Shown piece after piece: positions 36,256 through 50,137 of a stretch of 64,000 bases of DNA. This DNA is from Balanoglossus misakiensis. Its lineage: Eukaryota; Hemichordata. A program made the translations under genes and the position numbers. Below the pieces are notes generated by a model, which was not told the origin of the DNA, did not search any database, and saw only the letters and a list, made by a program, of their open reading frames with translations. The stretch covers positions 10,416,001 to 10,480,000 of the forward strand of contig CM082589.2 in the NCBI GenBank assembly GCA_040954595.2, written 5' to 3'. Every line of letters begins with the position of its first letter. Position 1 is the stretch's first letter.

Positions 36256-36789
36256 TGGCTTGCTTACAAACTGCATTCTGTGTAAGAATGGTTTGTATAC
36301 ATGCCAAAGCCCAAGCAGAGTGGCTGATTTTTAAACCACTGCTCAAGCATTCTCAGTTTGTCAGCAAACCAGGAAATGCTAATTTTTGGTTTGCTGGCAA
36401 ACTGAAGTGATTCATGTTTGGTTTGCTAGCACACCAGTTTTAAGTAGAAGTTGGCTTTCAGACAAGCCAATGTAAATTTTAAGGGTTTACGTACAACCCC
36501 CTTGTATTATTCGACGGTTTGTTGGCAAGCCATTGTTTTAGAAAGTGGCTTACATGCAAGCCATCATAATATATTCATTGGTTTATATACAAACCCCTTA
36601 GATTTGTGATGGTTTGTTGACAAACCACTGGATAATGAATCGGTGTGTCTTCAAGCTCATTTGCTGAATAGAATGGCATGCCAGCAAACCATATTTCGGT
36701 ACTATGGTTGGCCAACACACCATTCATTAAACTTGCTGTGGTCTATCAGCAAGCCGGTAAGTTATATAAAACGGCAACTCAGCAAGCTA
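36256..36789. promoter_or_regulatory. Right subterminal array of phased 18-bp palindromes
   Basis: About seventeen sites of the form TGGYTTGNNNNCAARCCA start at 36256, 36289, 36321, 36354, 36387, 36419, 36452, 36482, 36515, 36546, 36579, 36610, 36641, 36674, 36705, 36739 and 36772. Successive spacings are 30-34 bp, close to three turns of B-DNA. The best sites are TGGTTTGTTGACAAACCA (36610-36627) and TGGCTTACATGCAAGCCA (36546-36563). The central four bases vary while the arms are kept, which points to selection for dyad symmetry. A role in transposase or accessory-protein binding is inferred from CACTA elements in general. Confidence 0.75.
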
Positions 36790-36894
36790 AATTCAAGCCA
36801 AAATCAAGCCAGATTTGAAGAAACGAAAGAAGCCGATTTGCGACAAACAAGCCGGTTTGAATTTGGCTTGAATTTAGCTTGCAGGAAAGCCAGA

Positions 36895-36907
36895 AGAATT
36901 TGCAGTG
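36895..36907 (-). repeat. Right terminal inverted repeat (13 bp)
   Basis: AGAATTTGCAGTG is the perfect reverse complement of 30935-30947 and is followed directly by the second TA and the resumed satellite monomer. Confidence 0.92.
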
Positions 36908-38939
36908 TATGCGCATAGGCCTATATATGTGTTCTGCGCATCACAACAGAATTTTGTAAATGAACGAGGCTGTGTTTGGAAACAACCATGGAAATTTTAG
37001 AACTATCTCTCGATCTACAGAGTATAGTGGAAAACGTTCATATGCGCATAGGCCTATCATGTGTTATGCACATCACAACATAATTTTGTAAACAAACGAG
37101 GCTTTGTTTGGAAGCAACATTGGAAATTTTAGAACTATCTGTCGATCTACGGAGTATAGTGGAAAACGTTCATATGCGCATAGGCCTATATATGTGTTCT
37201 GCGCATCACAACAGAATTTTGTAAACAATCGAGGATGTGTTTGGAAGCAATCATGGAAATTTTAGAACTATCCGTCGATCTACAGAATCTAGTGGGAAAC
37301 TTTCTTATGCGCATAGGCATATGTATGTGTTCAGCACATCACAACAGAATTTTGTAAATGAACGAGGCTGTGTTTGGAAACAACCATGGAAATTTTAGAA
37401 CAATCTCTCGATATAAAGTTGAAAAGTTTCTTATGCGCATAGGCCTATTACGTGTTCTGCGCCTCACAACAGAATTCGGTAAATAAACGAGGCTGTTTGG
37501 AAGCAACAATGGAAATTTTAGAACTATCTGTCGATCTACGGAGTATAGTGGAAAACGTTCATATGCGCATAGGCCTATATATGTGTTCTGCGCATCACAA
37601 CAGAATTTTGTAAACAATCGAGGCTTTGTTTGGAAGCAACAATGGAAACTTTAGAACTATCCGTCGATCTACAGAGTCTATAGTGGAAAACTTTCTTATG
37701 CACATATGCCTATCTATGTGTTCTGCGCCTCAAAACAGAATTCCGTAAATAAACGAGGCTGTTTGGAAGCAAACATGGAAATTCTAGAACTATCTCTCGA
37801 TCTACAGAGTATAGTGGAAAACGTTCATATGCGCATAGGCCTATCATGTGTTATGCACATCACAACAGAATTTTGTAAACAAACGAGGCTTTGTTTGGAA
37901 GCAACAATGGAAATTTTAGAGCTATCTGTCGATCTACGGAGTATAGTGGAAAACGTTCATATGCGCATAGGCCTATATATGTGTTCTGCGCATCACAACA
38001 GAATTTTGTAAACAAACGAGGATGTGTTTGGAAGCAACAATGGAAATTTTAGAACTATCCGTCGATCTACGGAGTATAGTGGAAAACGTTCATATGCGCA
38101 TAGGCCTATATATGTGTTCTGCGCATCACAACAGAATTTTGTAAACAAACGAGGCTTTGTTTGAAAGCAACAATGGAAATTTTAGAACTATCTCTCGATC
38201 TACTGAGTATAGTGGAAAACGTTCATATGCGCATAGGCCTATCATGTGTTATGCACATCACAACATAATTTTGTAAACAAACGAGGCTTTGTTTGGAAGC
38301 AACCGTGGAAATTTTAGAACTATCTCTCGATCTACAGAGTATAGTGGAAAACGTTCATATGCGCATAGGCCTATCATGTGTTATGCACATCACAACATAA
38401 TTTTGTAAACAAACGAGGCTTTGTTTGGAAGCAACCGTGGAAATTTTAGAACTATCTCTCGATCTACAGAGTATAGTGGAAAACGTTCATATGCGCATAT
38501 GCTATCATGTGTTATGCACATCACAACATAATTTTGTAAACAAACGAGGCTTTGTTTGGAAGCAACATTGGAAATTTTAGAACTATCTGTCGATCTACGG
38601 AGTATAGTGGAAAACGTTCATATGCGCATAGGCCTATATATGTGTTCTGCGCATCACAACAGAATTTTGTAAATGAACGAGGCTGTGTTTGGAAACAACC
38701 ATGGAAATTTTAGAACTATCTCTCGATCTACAGTGTATAGTGGAAAACGTTCATATGCGCATAGGCCTATCATGTGTTATGCACATCACAACATAATTTT
38801 GTAAACAAACGAGGCTTTGTTTGGAAGCAACCGTGGAAATTTTAGAACTATCTCTCGATCTACAGAGTATAGTGGAAAACGTTCATATGCGCATAGGCCT
38901 ATATATGTGTTCTGCGCATCACAACAGAATTTTGTAAAC

Positions 38940-41900
38940 AATCGAGGATGTGTTTGGAAGCAATCATGGAAATTTTAGAACTATCCGTCGATCTACAGAG
39001 TCTAGTGGGAAACTTTCTTATGCGCATAGGCATATGTATGTGTTCAGCGCATCACAAAAGAATTTTGTAAATGAACGAGGCTGTGTTTGGAAACAACCAT
39101 GGAAATTTTAGAACTATCTCTCGATCTACAGAGTCTAGTGGAAAACTTTATTATGCACATAGGCCTATCTATGTATTATGCGCATCACAACAGAAATCGG
39201 TAAATAAACGAGGCTGTATTTGGAAGCAACCATGTAAATTTTACAACTATCCGTCGATCTACAGAGTCTGGTGGAAAACTTTCTTATGCGCATAGGCCTA
39301 TTACGTGTTCTGCGCCTCACAACAGAAATCGGTAAATAAACGAGGCTGTTTGGAAGCAACCATGTAAATTTTAGAACTATCCGTCGATCTACAGAGTCTA
39401 GTGGAAAAACGTTCATGTGCGCATAGGCCTATCATGTGTTATGCACATCACAACAGAATTTTGTAAACAAACGAGGCTTTGTTTGGAAGCAACAATGGAA
39501 ATTTTAGAACTATCTGTCGATCTACGGAGTATAGTGGAAAACGTTCATATGCGCATAGGCCTATATATGTGTTCTGCGCATCACAACAGAATTTTGTAAA
39601 CAATCGAGGATGTGTTTGGAAGCAATCATGGAAATTTTAGAACTATCCGTCGATCTACAGAGTCTAGTGGGAAACTTTATTATGCGCATAGGCCTATTAC
39701 GTGCTCTGCGCCTCACAACAGAATTCGGTAAATAAACGAGGCTGTTTGGAAGCAACCATGGAAATTTTAGAACTATCCGTCGATCTACAGAGTCTAGTGG
39801 AAACGTTCTTATGCGCATAGGCCTATATATGTGTTCTGCGTATCACAACAGAATTTTGTAAACAAACGAGGCTGTGTTTGGAAGCAACCATGGACATTTT
39901 AGAACTATCTCTCGATCTACAGAGTCTATAGTGGAAAACTTTCTTATGCACATATGCCTATCTATGTGTTCTGCGCCTCACAACAGAATTCGGTAAATAA
40001 ACGAGGCTGTTTGGAAGCAACCATGGAAATTTTACAACTATCCGTCGATCTACAGAGTCTAGTGGAAAACGTTATTATGCGCATAGGCCTATATATGTGT
40101 TCTGCGCATCACAACAGAATTTTGTAAACAAACGAGGCTGTGTTTGGAAGCAACCATGGAAATTTTAGAACTATCTCTCGATCTACAGAGTCTAGTGGAA
40201 AACTTTATTATGCACATATGCCTATCTATGTGTTCTGCGCATCACAACAGAAATCGGTAAATAAACGAGGCTGTTTGGAAGCAACCATGGAAATTTTACA
40301 ACTATCCGTCGATCTACAGAGTCTGGTGGAAAACTTTCTTATGCGCATAGGCCTATTACGTGCTCTGCGCCTCACAACAGAATTCGGTAAATAAACGAGG
40401 CTGTTTGGAAGCAACCATGGAAATTTTAGAACTATCCGTCGATGTACAGAGTCTAGTGGAAAACGTTATTATGCGCATAGGCCTATATATGTGTTCTGCG
40501 CATCACAACAGAATTTTGTAAACAAACGAGGCTGTGTTTGGAAGCAATCATGGAAATTTTAGAACTATCTCTCGATCTACAGAGTCTAGTGGAAAACTTT
40601 ATTATGCACATATGCCTATCTATGTGTTCTGCGCATCACAACAGAAATCGGTAAATAAACGAGGCTGTTTGGAAGCAACCATGGAAATTTTACAACTATC
40701 CGTCGATCTACACAGTCTAGTGGAAAAATGTCTTATGCGCATAGGCCTATCATGTGTTCTGTGCCTCACAACAGAAATAGGTAAATAAACGAGGCTGTTT
40801 GGAAGCAACCATGGAAATTGTACAACTATCCGTCGATCTACAGAGTCTAGTGGAAAACGTTCTTATGCGCATAGGCCTATCTATGTGTTATGCGCATCAC
40901 AACAGAAATCGGTAAATAAACGAGGCTGTATTTGGAAGCAACCATGAAATTTTACAACTATCCGTCGATCTACAGAGTCTGGTGGAAAACTTCCTTATGC
41001 GCATAGACCTATTACGTGTTCTGCGCCTCACAACAGAATTCGGTAAATAAACGAGGCTGTTTGGAAGCAACCATGGACATTGTACAACTATCCGTCGATC
41101 TACAAAGTCTAGTGGAAAACGTTCTTATGCGCATAGGCCTATCTATGTGTTATGCGCATCACAACAGAAATCGCTAAATAAACGAGGCTGTATTTGGAAG
41201 CAACCATGAAATTTTACAACTATCTGTCGATCTACGGAGTATAGTGGAAAACGTTCATATGCGCATAGGCCTATATATGTGTTCTGCGCATCACAACAGA
41301 ATTTTGTAAACAATCGAGGATGTGTTTGGAAGCAATCATGGAAATTTTAGAACTATCCGTCGATCTACAGAGTCTAGTGGGAAACTTTCTTATGCGCATA
41401 GGCATATGTATGTGTTCAGCGCATCACAACAGAATTTTGTAAATGAACGAGGCTGTGTTTGGAAACAACCATGGAAATTTTAGAACTATCTCTCGATCTA
41501 AAGTTGAAAAGTTTCTTATGCGCATAGGCCTATTACGTGTTCTGCGCCTCACAACAGAATTCGGTAAATAAACGAGGCTGTTTGGAAGCAACAATGGAAA
41601 TTTTAGAACTATCCGTCGATCTACGGAGTATAGTGGAAAACGTTCATATGCGCATAGGCCTATATATGTGTTCTGCGCATCACAACAGAATTTTGTAAAC
41701 AATCGAGGATGTGTTTGGAAGCAATCATGGAAATTTTAGAACTATCCGTCGATCTACAGAGTCTAGTGGGAAACTTTCTTATGCGCATAGGCATATGTAT
41801 GTGTTCAGCGCATCACAACAGAATTTTGTAAATGAACGAGGCTGTGTTTGGAAACAACCATGGAAATTTTAGAACTATCTCTCGATCTACAGAGTCTAGT

Positions 41901-44900
41901 GGAAAACTTTATTATGCACATAGGCCTATCTATGTATTATGCGCATCACAACAGAAATCGGTAAATAAACGAGGCTGTATTTGGAAGCAACCATGTAAAT
42001 TTTACAACTATCCGTCGATCTACAGAGTCTGGTGGAAAACTTTCTTATGCGCATAGGCCTATTACGTGTTCTGCGCCTCACAACAGAAATCGGTAAATAA
42101 ACGAGGCTGTTTGGAAGCAACCATGTAAATTTTAGAACTATCCGTCGATCTACAGAGTCTAGTGGAAAAACGTTCATGTGCGCATAGGCCTATCATGTGT
42201 TATGCACATCACAACAGAATTTTGTAAACAAACGAGGCTTTGTTTGGAAGCAACAATGGAAATTTTAGAACTATCTGTCGATCTACGGAGTATAGTGGAA
42301 AACGTTCATATGCGCATAGGCCTATCATGTGTTATGCACATCACAACATAATTTTGTAAACAAACGAGGCTTTGTTTGGAAGCAACCGTGGAAATTTTAG
42401 AACTATCTCTCGATCTACAGAGTATAGTGGAAAACGTTCATATGCGCATAGGCCTATATATGTGTTCTGCGCATCACAACATAATTTTGTAAACAATCGA
42501 GGATGTGTTTGGAAGCAATCATGGAAATTTTAGAACTATCCGTCGATCTACAGAGTCTAGTGGGAAACTTTCTTATGCGCATAGGCATATGTATGTGTTC
42601 AGCGCATCACAACAGAATTTTGTAAATGAACGAGGCTGTGTTTGGAAACAACCATGGAAATTTTAGAACTATCTCTCGATCTACAGAGTCTAGTGGAAAA
42701 CTTTATTATGCACATTTGCCTATCTATGTATTATGCGCATCACAACAGAAATCGCTAAATAAACGAGGCTGTATTTGGAAGCAACCATGTAAATTTTACA
42801 ACTATCCGTCGATCTACAGAGTTTGGTGGAAAACTTTCTTATGCGCATAGGCCTATTACGTGTTCTGCGCCTAACAACAGAATTCGGTAAATAAACGAGG
42901 CTGTTTGGAAGCAACCATGGAAATTTTAGAACTATCTCTCGATCTACAGTGTATAGTGGAAAACGTTCATATGCGCATAGGCCTATCATGTGTTATGCAC
43001 ATCACAACATAATTTTGTAAACAAACGAGGCTTTGTTTGGAAGCAACATTGGAAATTTTAGAACTATCTGTCGATCTACGGAGTATAGTGGAAAACGTTC
43101 ATATGCGCATAGGCCTATATATGTGTTCTGCGCATCACAACAGAATTTTGTAAACAATCGAGGATGTGTTTGGAAGCAATCATGGAAATTTTAGAACTAT
43201 CCGTCGATCTACAGAGTCTAGTGGGAAACTTTCTTATGCGCATAGGCATATGTATGTGTTCAGCGCATCACAAAAGAATTTTGTAAATGAACGAGGCTGT
43301 GTTTGGAAACAACCATGGAAATTTTAGAACTATCTCTCGATCTACAGAGTCTAGTGGAAAACTTTATTATGCACATAGGCCTATCTATGTATTATGCGCA
43401 TCACAACAGAAATCGGTAAATAAACGAGGCTGTATTTGGAAGCAACCATGTAAATTTTACAACTATCCGTCGATCTACAGAGTCTGGTGGAAAACTTTCT
43501 TATGCGCATAGGCCTATTACGTGTTCTGCGCCTCACAACAGAAATCGGTAAATAAACGAGGCTGTTTGGAAGCAACCATGTAAATTTTAGAACTATCCGT
43601 CGATCTACAGAGTCTAGTGGAAAAACGTTCATGTGCGCATAGGCCTATCATGTGTTATGCACATCACAACAGAATTTTGTAAACAAACGAGGCTTTGTTT
43701 GGAAGCAACAATGGAAATTTTAGAACTATCTGTCGATCTACGGAGTATAGTGGAAAACGTTCATATGCGCATAGGCCTATATATGTGTTCTGCGCATCAC
43801 AACAGAATTTTGTAAACAATCGAGGATGTGTTTGGAAGCAATCATGGAAATTTTAGAACTATCCGTCGATCTACAGAGTCTAGTGGGAAACTTTATTATG
43901 CGCATAGGCCTATTACGTGCTCTGCGCCTCACAACAGAATTCGGTAAATAAACGAGGCTGTTTGGAAGCAACCATGGAAATTTTAGAACTATCCGTCGAT
44001 CTACAGAGTCTAGTGGAAACGTTCTTATGCGCATAGGCCTATATATGTGTTCTGCGTATCACAACAGAATTTTGTAAACAAACGAGGCTGTGTTTGGAAG
44101 CAACCATGGACATTTTAGAACTATCTCTCGATCTACAGAGTCTATAGTGTAAAACTTTCTTATGCACATATGCCTATCTATGTGTTCTGCGCCTCACAAC
44201 AGAATTCGGTAAATAAACGAGGCTGTTTGGAAGCAACCATGGAAATTTTACAACTATCCGTCGATCTACAGAGTCTAGTGGAAAACGTTATTATGCGCAT
44301 AGGCCTATGTATGTGTTCTGCGCATCACAACAGAATTTTGTAAACAAACGAGGCTGTGTTTGGAAGCAACCATGGAAATTTTAGAACTATCTCTCGATCT
44401 ACAGAGTCTAGTGGAAAACTTTATTATGCACATATGCCTATCTATGTGTTCTGCGCATCACAACAGAAATCGGTAAATAAACGAGGCTGTTTGGAAGCAA
44501 CCATGGAAATTTTACAACTATCCGTCGATCTACAGAGTCTGGTGGAAAACTTTCTTATGCGCATAGGCCTATTACGTGCTCTGCGCCTCACAACAGAATT
44601 CGGTAAATAAACGAGGCTGTTTGGAAGCAACCATGGAAATTTTAGAACTATCCGTCGATCTACAGAGTCTAGTGGAAAACGTTATTATGCGCATAGGCCT
44701 ATATATGTGTTCTGCGCATCACAACAGAATTTTGTAAACAAACGAGGCTGTGTTTGGAAGCAATCATGGAAATTTTAGAACTATCTCTCGATCTACAGAG
44801 TCTAGTGGAAAACTTTATTATGCACATATGCCTATCTATGTGTTCTGCGCATCACAACAGAAATCGGTAAATAAACGAGGCTGTTTGGAAGCAACCATGG

Positions 44901-46530
44901 AAATTTTACAACTATCCGTCGATCTACAGAGTCTAGTGGAAAAATGTCTTATGCGCATAGGCCTATCATGTGTTCTGTGCCTCACAACAGAAATAGGTAA
45001 ATAAACGAGGCTGTTTGGAAGCAACCATGGAAATTGTACAACTATCCGTCGATCTACAGAGTCTAGTGGAAAACGTTCTTATGCGCATAGGCCTATCTAT
45101 GTGTTATGCGCATCACAACAGAAATCGGTAAATAAACGAGGCTGTATTTGGAAGCAACCATGAAATTTTACAACTATCCGTCGATCTACAGAGTCTGGTG
45201 GAAAACTTCCTTATGCGCATAGACCTATTACGTGTTCTGCGCCTCACAACAGAATTCGGTAAATAAACGAGGCTGTTTGGAAGCAACCATGGACATTGTA
45301 CAACTATCCGTCGATCTACAAAGTCTAGTGGAAAACGTTCTTATGCGCATAGGCCTATCTATGTGTTATGCGCATCACAACAGAAATCGCTAAATAAACG
45401 AGGCTGTATTTGGAAGCAACCATGAAATTTTACAACTATCTGTCGATCTACGGAGTATAGTGGAAAACGTTCATATGCGCATAGGCCTATATATGTGTTC
45501 TGCGCATCACAACAGAATTTTGTAAACAATCGAGGATGTGTTTGGAAGCAATCATGGAAATTTTAGAACTATCCGTCGATCTACAGAGTCTAGTGGGAAA
45601 CTTTCTTATGCGCATAGGCATATGTATGTGTTCAGCGCATCACAACAGAATTTTGTAAATGAACGAGGCTGTGTTTGGAAACAACCATGGAAATTTTAGA
45701 ACTATCTCTCGATCTAAAGTTGAAAAGTTTCTTATGCGCATAGGCCTATTACGTGTTCTGCGCCTCACAACAGAATTCGGTAAATAAACGAGGCTGTTTG
45801 GAAGCAACAATGGAAATTTTAGAACTATCCGTCGATCTACGGAGTATAGTGGAAAACGTTCATATGCGCATAGGCCTATATATGTGTTCTGCGCATCACA
45901 ACAGAATTTTGTAAACAATCGAGGATGTGTTTGGAAGCAATCATGGAAATTTTAGAACTATCCGTCGATCTACAGAGTCTAGTGGGAAACTTTCTTATGC
46001 GCATAGGCATATGTATGTGTTCAGCGCATCACAACAGAATTTTGTAAATGAACGAGGCTGTGTTTGGAAACAACCATGGAAATTTTAGAACTATCTCTCG
46101 ATCTACAGAGTCTAGTGGAAAACTTTATTATGCACATAGGCCTATCTATGTATTATGCGCATCACAACAGAAATCGGTAAATAAACGAGGCTGTATTTGG
46201 AAGCAACCATGTAAATTTTACAACTATCCGTCGATCTACAGAGTCTGGTGGAAAACTTTCTTATGCGCATAGGCCTATTACGTGTTCTGCGCCTCACAAC
46301 AGAAATCGGTAAATAAACGAGGCTGTTTGGAAGCAACCATGTAAATTTTAGAACTATCCGTCGATCTACAGAGTCTAGTGGAAAAACGTTCATGTGCGCA
46401 TAGGCCTATCATGTGTTATGCACATCACAACAGAATTTTGTAAACAAACGAGGCTTTGTTTGGAAGCAACAATGGAAATTTTAGAACTATCTGTCGATCT
46501 ACGGAGTATAGTGGAAAACGTTCATATGCG
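38940..46530 (+). repeat. Higher-order repeat, 4216 bp (32 monomers), two copies
   Basis: Segment 38940-42310 recurs at 43156-46530. Markers at 39071, 40140, 40534, 41424 and 41832 recur at 43287, 44356, 44750, 45640 and 46048, all exactly 4216 bp apart. Similarity ends near 42310/46530, where one copy continues with CCTATCATG and the other with CCTATATATG. A further 662-bp (5-monomer) step joins 46048 to 46710. Confidence 0.88.
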
Positions 46531-49500
46531 CATAGGCCTATATATGTGTTCTGCGCATCACAACAGAATTTTGTAAACAATCGAGGATGTGTTTGGAAGC
46601 AATCATGGAAATTTTAGAACTATCCGTCGATCTACAGAGTCTAGTGGGAAACTTTCTTATGCGCATAGGCATATGTATGTGTTCAGCGCATCACAACAGA
46701 ATTTTATAAATGAACGAGGCTGTGTTTGGAAACAACCATGGAAATTTTAGAACTATCTCTCGATCTACAGAGTCTAGTGGAAAACTTTATTATGCACATA
46801 GGCCTATCTATGTATTATGCGCATCACAACAGAAATCGGTAAATAAACGAGGCTGTATTTGGAAGCAACCATGTAAATTTTACAACTATCCGTCGATCTA
46901 CAGAGTCTGGTGGAAAACTTTCTTATGCGCATAGGCCTATTACGTGTTCTGCGCCTCACAACAGAAATCGGTAAATAAACGAGGCTGTTTGGAAGCAACC
47001 ATGTAAATTTTAGAACTATCCGTCGATCTACAGAGTCTAGTGGAAAAACGTTCATGTGCGCATAGGCCTATCATGTGTTATGCACATCACAACAGAATTT
47101 TGTAAACAAACGAGGCTTTGTTTGGAAGCAACAATGGAAATTTTAGAACTATCTGTCGATCTACGGAGTATAGTGGAAAACGTTCATATGCGCATAGGCC
47201 TATATATGTGTTCTGCGCATCACAACAGAATTTTGTAAACAATCGAGGATGTGTTTGGAAGCAATCATGGAAATTTTAGAACTATCCGTCGATCTACAGA
47301 GTCTAGTGGGAAACTTTCTTATGCGCATAGGCATATGTATGTGTTCAGCGCATCACAACAGAATTTTATAAATGAACGAGGCTGTGTTTGGAAACAACCA
47401 TGGAAATTTTACAACTATCCGTCGATCTAAGGAGTCTGGTGGAAAACTTTCTTATGCGCATAGGCCTATTACGTGCTCTGCGCCTCACAACAGAATTCGG
47501 TAAATAAACGAGGCTGTTTGGAAGCAACCATGGAAATTTTAGAACTATCCGTCGATCTACAGAGTCTAGTGGAAAAATGTCTTATGCGCATAGGCCTATC
47601 ATGTGTTCTGCGCCTCACAACAGAAATCGGTAAATAAACGAGGCTGTTTGGAAGCAACCATGGACATTGTACAACTATCTTTCGATCTACGGAGTATAGT
47701 GGAAAACGTTCATATGCGCATAGGCCTATATATGTGTTCTGCGCATCACAACAGAATTTTGTAAACAATCGAGGATGTGTTTGGAAGCAATCATGGAAAT
47801 TTTAGAACTATCCGTCGATCTACAGAGTCTAGTGGGAAACTTTCTTGTGCGCATAGGCATATGTATGTGTTCAGCGCATCACAACAGAATTTTGTAAATG
47901 AACGAGGCTGTGTTTGGAAACAACCATGGAAATTTTAGAACTATCTCTCGATCTAAAGTTGAAAAGTTTCTTATGCGCATAGGCCTATTACGTGTTCTGC
48001 GCCTCACAACAGAATTCGGTAAATAAACGAGGCTGTTTGGAAGCAACAATGGAAATTTTAGAACTATCCGTCGATCTACAGAGTCTAGTGGAAAAATGTC
48101 TTATGCGCATAGGCCTATCATGTGTTCTGCGCCTCACAACAGAAATCGGTAAATAAACGAGGCTGTTTGGAAGCAACCATGGAAATTGTACAACTATCCG
48201 TCGATCTACATAGTCTAGTGGAAAACGTTCTTATGCGCATAGGCCTATCTATGTGTTATGCGCATCACAACAGAAATCGGTAAATAAACGAGGCTGTATT
48301 TGGAAGCAATCATGAAATTTTACAACTATCCGTCGATCTACAGAGTCTGGTGGAAAACTTCCTTATGCGCATAGACCTATTACGTGTTCTGCGCCTCACA
48401 ACAGAATTCGGTAAATAAACGATGCTGTTTGGAAGCAACCATGGAAATTGTACAACTATCCGTCGATCTACAGAGTCTAGTGGAAAACGTTCTTATGCGC
48501 ATAGGCCTATCTATGTGTTATGCGCATCACAACAGAAATCGGTAAATAAACGAGGCTGTGTTTGGAAGCAACCATGGACATTTAAGAACTATCTCTCGAT
48601 CTACAGAGTCTATAGTGGAAAACTTTCTTATGCACATAGGCCTATCTATGTGTTCTGCGCCTCACAACAGAAATCGGTAAATAAACGAGGCTGTTTAAAA
48701 GCAACCATGGAAATTTTACAGCTATCCGTCGATCTACAGAGTCTAGTGGAAACGTTCTTATGCGCATAGGCCTATATATGTGTTCTGCGTATCACAACAG
48801 AATTTTGTAAACAAACGAGGCTGTGTTTGGAAGCAACCATGGACATTTTAGAACTATCTCTCGATCTACAGAGTCTATAGTGGAAAACTTTCTTATGCAC
48901 ATATGCCTATCTATGTGTTCTGCGCCTCACAACAGAATTCGGTAAATAAACGAGGCTGTTTGGAAGCAACCATGGAAATTTTACAACTATCCGTCGATCT
49001 ACAGAGTCTAGTGGAAAACGTTATTATGCGCATAGGCCTATGTATGTGTTCTGCGCATCACAACAGAATTTTGTAAACAAACGAGGCTGTTTGGAAGCAA
49101 CCATGGAAATTTTAGAACTATCCGTCGATCTACAGAGTCTAGTGGAAAAATGTCTTATGCGCATAGGCCTATCATGTGTTCTGTGCCTCACAACAGAAAT
49201 CGGTAAATAAACGAGGCTGTTTGGAAGCAACCATGGAAATTGTACAACTATCCGTCGATCTACAGAGTCTAGTGGAAAACGTTCTTATGCGCATAGGCCT
49301 ATCTATGTGTTATGCGCATCACAACAGAAATCGGTAAATAAACGAGGCTGTATTTGGAAGCAACCATGAAATTTTACAACTATCCGTCGATCTACAGAGT
49401 CTGGTGGAAAACTTCCTTATGCGCATAGACCTATTACGTGTTCTGCGCCTCACAACAGAATTCGGTAAATAAACGAGGCTGTTTGGAAGCAACCATGGAC

Positions 49501-50137
49501 ATTGTACAACTATCCGTCGATCTACAGAGTCTAGTGGAAAACGTTCTTATGCGCATAGGCCTATCTATGTGTTATGCGCATCACAACAGAAATCGGTAAA
49601 TAAACGAGGCTGTATTTGGAAGCAACCATGAAATTTTACAACTATCCGTCGATCTACAGAGTCTGGTGGAAAACTTCCTTATGCGCATATACCTATTACG
49701 TGTTCTGCGCCTCACAACAGAATTCGGTAAATAAACGAGGCTGTTTGGAAGCAACCATGGACATTGTACAACTATCCGTCGATCTACAAAGTCTAGTGGA
49801 AAACGTTCTTATGCGCATAGGCCTATCTATGTGTTATGCGCATCACAACAGAAATCGCTAAATAAACGAGGCTGTATTTGGAAGCAACCATGAAATTTTA
49901 CAACTATCCGTCGATCTACAGAGTCTAGTGGAAAAATGTCTCATGCGCATAGGCCTATCATGTGTTCTGCGCCTCACAACAGAAATCGGTAAATAAACGA
50001 GGCTGTTTGGAAGCAACCATGGAAATTTTACAGCTATCCGTCGATCTACATAGTCTAGTGGAAACGTTCTTATGCGCATAGGCCTATATATGTGTTCTGC
50101 GCATCACAACAGAATTTTGTAAACAAACGAGGCTGTG

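Larger units (their letters stand above)
30935..36907. mobile_element. CACTA/EnSpm-like DNA transposon, probably non-autonomous
   Basis: The 5,973-bp insertion in the satellite has perfect 13-bp terminal inverted repeats beginning CACTG and is flanked by a TA duplication. Thirteen-base terminal repeats starting CACT(A/G), a 2-3 bp target duplication and dense subterminal repeats are the classical features of the CACTA (EnSpm) superfamily. The assignment rests on these structural features because no transposase is recognisable. Other TA-duplicating superfamilies remain possible. The interior is AT-rich, with a CpG-rich promoter-like patch, three separate tandem repeats and a few short frames without known domains. 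The element appears once in the window, so it entered after the local array had formed and has not been amplified with it. Confidence 0.8.

Noticed and set aside
30935-36907. Transposase gene inside the DNA transposon
   Set aside because: Frames up to about 100 codons (for example 34114-34422 and 36065-36346, - strand) show no DDE-type motif or other recognisable domain.
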